Part shown: in pieces, positions 59,938-64,000 of the stretch
Numbering within the stretch: the stretch's first letter is position 1
Layout: every line of letters begins with the position of its first letter
Source of the DNA: UBA5078 sp964538025
Lineage (GTDB): Bacteria; Pseudomonadota; Gammaproteobacteria; Pseudomonadales; Pseudohongiellaceae
Length of the DNA stretch: 64,000 nt
Reading direction: 5' to 3'
Assembly: GCA_964538025.1 (NCBI GenBank)
Contig: CAZICZ010000005.1
Span: forward strand, 186,001 to 250,000
Notes under the pieces: generated by a model
Told to the model about the DNA's origin: nothing
Databases searched by the model: none
What the model saw: the letters and a program-made list of their open reading frames with translations, nothing else
Translations under genes and position numbers: made by a program

Positions 59938-59977
59938 TCGCGCTCTTTTTACAAAGGGACTGAAGCAGGGGGTGCCA

Positions 59978-61111
59978 ATGAGCATAAGAGTCTGTGTTCC
60001 AAAGGAATTGCGAGAAGACGAACAACGCGTGGCCCTGGTGCCCGATGTCGTGAAGCGTCTGCTTGCCATGGGCGTCAGCGTCAGCATTCAGGCAGGCGCA
60101 GGCGAAGGGGCGGGCTACAGTGATGCGGATTTTGCCGGGGCAGACATTGTTTCCGACGTCGATGCCCTGTATCACAGCGCCGACATCCTGCTGACCGTGA
60201 ATCCCCTGACCACGGCACAGATGGGTCTGTTAAAGCCGGGCTCTGTCCTGATCGGGTATCTCAACCCCTATACCGATCCCTCCCGCTTTCAGACATTGAA
60301 CGAGAAAAAAGTGTCGTCCTTCTCGATGGAGCTGATTCCCCGCATCTCCCGCGCCCAGGCCATGGATGCCCTGTCTTCCCAGGCCTCGATTGCCGGGTAT
60401 AAAGCCGTGTTGATTGCCAGCACCCTGCTCGGAAAATTCTTCCCCATGCTGACCACGGCCGCCGGGACTGTCCGTCCCTCGAAGGTACTGATCATTGGTG
60501 CCGGTGTTGCGGGTCTGCAGGCCATCGCCACGGCGCGCCGGCTTGGCGCGATCGTCGAGGGCTATGATGTGCGTGCCGCGGTCAAGGACCAGGTGGAATC
60601 TCTCGGCGCCAAGTTTGTGGACATCAACATCAAGGCCGAAGGCACCGGCGGCTACGCCCGTGAGCTGACTGCCGATGAAAAAGCGCAGCAGCAGGCCATC
60701 CTGGCCAAACATGTCGCAGCGGCGGATGTCGTCATCACCACGGCCGCAATCCCCGGACGTCCATCGCCCAAAATCATCACGGCCGACATGGTCGCCGGCA
60801 TGAAGGGCGGTTCCGTCATTGTGGATCTGGCCGCGGAAGGCGGCGGCAACTGCGAACTCACCGAACCGGGCAAGACCGTGTTGCATCACCGCGTCAAGAT
60901 TCACGGCCCGCTGAACGTGCCCAGCACCGTCAGTGGCCACGCCAGTGAGCTGTACGCCAAGAACCTGCTGAACCTGCTCACGCTGATGATCAAGGACGGC
61001 GCCCTGAATATCGACCTGGAGGACCAGATCCTCCGTGACTCCCTCGTGACCCACGGCGGCGAGCTCACCAATGCCACCATCAAGGAAAAACTCGCAGGAG
61101 GTGCACAATGA
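59978..61111 (+). CDS. pntAA: NAD(P) transhydrogenase subunit alpha, part 1
   Basis: The 377-residue soluble subunit has the PntA/AlaDH N-terminal domain (VPKELREDEQRVALVPDVVKRLL), the segment PRISRAQAMDALSSQASIAGYKAV and the NAD-binding IIGAGVAGLQAIATARRLGAIVEGYDVR. It transfers hydride between NADH and NADP. The ATG at 59978 is chosen over an upstream GTG (59972) for its AGGGGG site. It overlaps pntAB by four bases, so the three pnt genes are translationally linked. Confidence 0.95.
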   Translation: MSIRVCVPKELREDEQRVALVPDVVKRLLAMGVSVSIQAGAGEGAGYSDADFAGADIVSDVDALYHSADILLTVNPLTTAQMGLLKPGSVLIGYLNPYTDPSRFQTLNEKKVSSFSMELIPRISRAQAMDALSSQASIAGYKAVLIASTLLGKFFPMLTTAAGTVRPSKVLIIGAGVAGLQAIATARRLGAIVEGYDVRAAVKDQVESLGAKFVDINIKAEGTGGYARELTADEKAQQQAILAKHVAAADVVITTAAIPGRPSPKIITADMVAGMKGGSVIVDLAAEGGGNCELTEPGKTVLHHRVKIHGPLNVPSTVSGHASELYAKNLLNLLTLMIKDGALNIDLEDQILRDSLVTHGGELTNATIKEKLAGGAQ

Positions 61112-61416
61112 TCGAAGGACTGGCCGCACTCTATATTTTCATGCTCGCCGGGTTTACCGGCTATGAAATCATTTCCAAGGTCCCCGTCATCCTGCACACG
61201 CCGCTGATGTCCGGGTCCAATTTCGTGCACGGGATTGTGCTGGTGGGCGCCATGATCGCCCTCGGCATTGCCGAGAATCCTACTCAACAGGCCATCGGTT
61301 TTGTGGCCGTCTTACTCGCGGCGGGAAATGCCGTGGGGGGCTATGTGGTGACCGAGCGCATGCTGGAGATGTTTAAGTCCAGCGGCAAGAAGCCGGGCGG
61401 GGAGGCAGGGAAATGA
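61108..61416 (+). CDS. pntAB: NAD(P) transhydrogenase subunit alpha, part 2
   Basis: The 102-residue membrane subunit has three transmembrane segments (LYIFMLAGFTGYEIISK, FVHGIVLVGAMIALGI, AIGFVAVLLAAGNAVGGYVVTERML), the known layout of the split alpha-2 subunit that completes the proton channel with PntB. It overlaps both neighbours by four bases (ATGA at each junction). The split alpha subunit is the arrangement seen in many alpha- and gammaproteobacteria, unlike the fused E. coli PntA. Confidence 0.94.
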   Translation: MIEGLAALYIFMLAGFTGYEIISKVPVILHTPLMSGSNFVHGIVLVGAMIALGIAENPTQQAIGFVAVLLAAGNAVGGYVVTERMLEMFKSSGKKPGGEAGK

Positions 61417-62891
61417 GCATGCTGATTCAAGCGAGTTACTTTCTGGCCGCCGTGCTGTTCATCCTCGGCCTCAAGCAGATGAGTTCACCCGTCACCGCCC
61501 GTCGCGGTATTCAGTGGGCCGGGGTGGGCATGGTACTGGCAACACTGGTGACCTTCCTGTCACCGGAGATCGCCGACAATCCGCAGATGATGACGAATTT
61601 CGCACTCATCATTCTGGCCATCGCCATCGGCGGCGGCTTTGCCTGGTCCACTGGCAAGAAGGTGGCCATGACCGACATGCCGCAGATGATTGCCATGTAT
61701 AACGGCATGGGCGGCGGTGCCGCGGCGACTATCGCGGCGGTGGAACTGCTCAAGGCGCAGGGAGAAATTGCGTCCGGGCAGGAGGCGGGCAATGTGCTCA
61801 ATGCCATCGGCCTGGAAACCCTGAATTTCCACCCCACCTCCATTCACGAGGTGATGGGCGTCGACGTCACCATTCTGGCTATTGTCGGTGCGATTATTGG
61901 CACCATCGCCTTCAGCGGCAGCATCATCGCCTGGGCCAAACTGGACGGACGCCTGAACTCCAACAAACTGCTGCCGCAGCAGCAGTTGGTCAACCTGATT
62001 CTCGCACTGGTGCTCGTCGGACTTGTCGTGTCGGTGTACTTCACCGCCGAGCTGATGCCGATCCTGCTCTTTTTTGGGCTGGCCTTGCTGCTGGGCATCT
62101 TCATCACCGTGCCAGTGGGCGGTGCGGACATGCCCGTCATCATTTCTCTTTTCAATTCTCTCACCGGGCTTGCCGTCGGCTTTGAGGGCTATGTGCTGGG
62201 CAATGCCGCGATGATTATCGCAGGGACGGTGGTCGGTTCTGCGGGGAGTCTGCTGACACACCTGATGGCCAAGGCCATGAACCGCTCGGTGGGCAATGTG
62301 TTCTTCAGCGGTTTCGGGACCACCGCAGTGGCGGCGACCGAGGGCGATGCCAGTGGCGGCTCGATGAAGGAAATCCAGTCGCAGGACGTGGGCATCATGA
62401 TGGCCTATGCCAGCCAGGTGGTGATCATTCCAGGCTATGGCATGGCGGTGGCACAGGCGCAGCACAAAGTGTGGGAACTGACCCAGCTGCTGACCGACAA
62501 GGGCGTCAGCGTGAAGTTTGCCATCCATCCGGTCGCGGGCCGCATGCCTGGTCACATGAACGTTCTGCTGGCCGAAGCCGGTGTGCCTTATGACCTGATC
62601 TATGACATGGACGACATCAATGCCGACTTCGCCAACACCACCGTAACGCTGGTGATCGGCGCGAACGACGTCGTCAACCCGGCCGCCAAGAAAGACCCCA
62701 ACAGCCCGCTGTTTGGCATGCCCATCCTCAACGCCGAAGAATCGGAAAACGTGATTGTGATCAAGCGGGGCCGGGGCACCGGCTTCTCCGGCGTCGAGAA
62801 CCCCCTGTTCCTCCTCGACAACACCCGCATGCTGTTCGGCGACGGGCAAAAGGCCGTCAATGAGCTGATCCAGGCCGTGAAGGAACTGTAA
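61413..62891 (+). CDS. pntB: NAD(P) transhydrogenase subunit beta
   Basis: The 492-residue subunit has about nine membrane helices followed by the NADP-binding domain: MYNGMGGGAAATIAAVELL, LTGLAVGFEGYVLGNAAMIIAGTVVGSAG, IPGYGMAVAQAQHKVWELT, HPVAGRMPGHMNVLLAEAGVPYD and VIGANDVVNPAAK. It couples proton entry to NADPH formation. It overlaps pntAB by four bases. The operon seems to continue into the RDD gene five bases on. Confidence 0.95.
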   Translation: MSMLIQASYFLAAVLFILGLKQMSSPVTARRGIQWAGVGMVLATLVTFLSPEIADNPQMMTNFALIILAIAIGGGFAWSTGKKVAMTDMPQMIAMYNGMGGGAAATIAAVELLKAQGEIASGQEAGNVLNAIGLETLNFHPTSIHEVMGVDVTILAIVGAIIGTIAFSGSIIAWAKLDGRLNSNKLLPQQQLVNLILALVLVGLVVSVYFTAELMPILLFFGLALLLGIFITVPVGGADMPVIISLFNSLTGLAVGFEGYVLGNAAMIIAGTVVGSAGSLLTHLMAKAMNRSVGNVFFSGFGTTAVAATEGDASGGSMKEIQSQDVGIMMAYASQVVIIPGYGMAVAQAQHKVWELTQLLTDKGVSVKFAIHPVAGRMPGHMNVLLAEAGVPYDLIYDMDDINADFANTTVTLVIGANDVVNPAAKKDPNSPLFGMPILNAEESENVIVIKRGRGTGFSGVENPLFLLDNTRMLFGDGQKAVNELIQAVKEL

Positions 62892-62896
62892 CGTCC

Positions 62897-63397
62897 ATGG
62901 GAGCCTCGCCCTCGGAAGCAGACGCCTTTGATCCCCTCACAGCCCCCTCCGCGGGGCTGCTGCGGCGGCTGGCGGCCCTGCTCTACGATGCCTTCCTCAT
63001 TGCGGCGATCTGGATGGCGCTGGGCTTTGCCGTGCAGTTTGTGACCGGGCCGGACACCAACCAGCTGGTGGATGGCCAGGTACAGACCGATCCGGTCATT
63101 GGCGCGTTCCTCTTTCTTGGCGAGCTCACCAGTGCCGCCGCCTTCTACATCTGGTTCTGGATTCACACCGGGCAAACCCTGGGCATGCTGGCGTGGCGCT
63201 TGCAGGCTGTAAACGCCGGTGGCGGACCGATGAGCGTCCGGCAGGCGCTCTTGCGATTCATCCTCGCCTGGCCGGCCATGGCCTGTTTTGGAATCGGCTA
63301 TCTGTGGCTGTACATCGATAAACATGGCAACGCGCTGCACGACATTTTCTCCGGCACGCGCGTCATTGTGGTCCCCAAGGGGGGCAGGAATTTCTAG
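62897..63397 (+). CDS. RDD-family membrane protein
   Basis: The 166-residue protein has the RDD domain: RRLAALLYDAFLIAAIWMALGF in helix 1 with the Arg and Asp of the family name, WFWIHTGQTLGMLAWRL in helix 2, and FILAWPAMACFGIGYLWLY followed by HGNALHDIFSGTRVIVVPK. The function of the family is not known; some members affect ion transport. It starts five bases after pntB. Its stop codon overlaps that of the convergent lptG by four bases. Confidence 0.92.
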   Translation: MGASPSEADAFDPLTAPSAGLLRRLAALLYDAFLIAAIWMALGFAVQFVTGPDTNQLVDGQVQTDPVIGAFLFLGELTSAAAFYIWFWIHTGQTLGMLAWRLQAVNAGGGPMSVRQALLRFILAWPAMACFGIGYLWLYIDKHGNALHDIFSGTRVIVVPKGGRNF

Positions 63398-64000
63398 TGC
63401 ACACGGCGCAGCAGAATCACTCCCACCGCCGCGCATATCAAGATCGGAATCATCACCGCAATCACCGGGTCAATCCCGTACAGCAGGCTTGCCGGACCGA
63501 GCAGACGCTGGGCAATGGTAAATGCCAGGCCAATGCCCATGGCGATAAACACTCGCGCCCCCATCGTCACCGAGCGCAGGGGTCCAAACACAAAAGAAAT
63601 GGCCACCAGCACCAGCGAGGCGGTGGCAAGCGGCTGCAGGAGCTTTTTCCAGAAGGCCAGAAAATACGTATCGCTTTCGAGCCCTTCGCTCTTGAAGTAT
63701 TCCGCAAACCGGTAAAGCCCGGAGATCGACTGCCGCTCCGGCTCCACCAGCAGGACACTTAGCAGTTCCGGCGACAACTCGATTCGCCAGTCCACTGACT
63801 CGAAGGTCTCGACGGCAATCTCGCCGTTGCCGAACTGGGTCTCGCGGACCTCATGCAATTGCCAGTAGGGTCCCGCGCCGTCCTGCACATAGTCGCCGCG
63901 TTCGGCATAACTGCTGCGGGTGAGGCGTCGCCGCTCATCGAGTTCGTAGCGGGTGATTCCTCGAAGCGCCGTGCCCCCGGGCAGGATGGCGTTGATATGG
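63394..64000 (-). CDS. lptG: LPS export ABC permease LptG (C-terminal part, cut by window edge)
   Basis: The frame is open to the right edge and lacks its start, so only about the last 200 residues are seen. They include the beta-jellyroll region (GGTALRGITRYELDERRRL, WQLHEVRETQFGNGEIAVETFESVDWRIELSPELLSVLLVEPE), the coupling part ISGLYRFAEYFKSEGLESDTYFLAFWKKLLQPLAT and the last helices (LVLVAISFVFGPLRS, GARVFIAMGIGLAFTIAQRLLGPASLLYGIDPVIAVMIPI). This is LptG of the LptB2FG complex that lifts lipopolysaccharide from the inner membrane. LptF would be expected upstream, outside the window. Confidence 0.93.
   Translation of the reverse strand, partial: HINAILPGGTALRGITRYELDERRRLTRSSYAERGDYVQDGAGPYWQLHEVRETQFGNGEIAVETFESVDWRIELSPELLSVLLVEPERQSISGLYRFAEYFKSEGLESDTYFLAFWKKLLQPLATASLVLVAISFVFGPLRSVTMGARVFIAMGIGLAFTIAQRLLGPASLLYGIDPVIAVMIPILICAAVGVILLRRVH

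Noticed and set aside
61560..62849. 429-residue open frame opposite pntB
   Set aside because: It is antisense to an unmistakable pntB and its composition is typical of a shadow frame.
1..64000. tRNA, rRNA, insertion sequence or prophage
   Set aside because: Read by eye on both strands; no cloverleaf with a CCA end, rRNA core sequence, transposase or integrase was recognised.

Overview
The window is GC-rich, densely coded bacterial chromosome. The gene set fits a gammaproteobacterium, probably an aerobic marine or hydrocarbon-associated one: two large TonB-dependent receptors, an ACT-HAD SerB, a split PntAA/PntAB/PntB transhydrogenase, a DUF2970 protein, LptG, a CYP153-type P450 with ferredoxin, and a C-family (cbb3) oxidase. 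This placement is inferred from gene content; no rRNA or tRNA was seen. No transposase, integrase, phage gene or CRISPR array was recognised.

Layout. 0-4.9 kb: a PEBP protein, a PAL-like NHL protein, and a MarR/TonB-receptor pair with a clear candidate operator. 5.0-7.5 kb: a minus-strand arsenic operon (radical SAM enzyme, ArsM, ArsC), divergent from a lipoprotein gamma-glutamyltransferase. 9.7-13.6 kb: an EVE-domain protein, a GlcG/HbpS protein, a redoxin/cytochrome c/PHM-like copper monooxygenase fusion, and an esterase. 13.9-18.9 kb: a 1658-residue repeat protein with a type I secretion C-terminus and six head-to-tail units of exactly 312 bp. 19-26 kb: a PQQ-type beta-propeller, a DSP-like phosphatase, an SGNH hydrolase, SerB, an NHL protein and cytochrome b561. 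26-31.5 kb: YchJ, then a membrane protein / winged-helix regulator / DUF4153-type cassette with two copies of one palindrome, then an SLC13 transporter.

31.5-40.4 kb: a TetR/O-methyltransferase pair with a candidate operator, a TonB receptor whose 5' end looks frameshifted, a parallel beta-helix protein and an esterase. 40.5-44 kb: small secreted and hypothetical proteins, one behind a good sigma-54 promoter match. 44.1-46.6 kb: a ferredoxin/CYP153/Tat-exported HAD operon. 46.6-50.4 kb: an alpha/beta hydrolase, then glycerate kinase and GntP permease. 51-54.8 kb: a single polypeptide joining CcoN, CcoO and a CcoP-like diheme module, followed by a CcoQ-sized peptide and a TsdA-like diheme cytochrome. 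55-59 kb: a Tat protein, two tiny membrane proteins, LeuB and a LeuA-type synthase. 60-64 kb: pntAA-pntAB-pntB, an RDD protein and the C-terminal part of LptG, cut by the window edge.

The most unusual items are the oxidase fusion with its cytochrome partner, the arsenic operon with an unassigned radical SAM enzyme, the repeat protein with an alternating higher-order repeat, and four candidate regulator-operator or promoter arrangements that can be read directly from the DNA.
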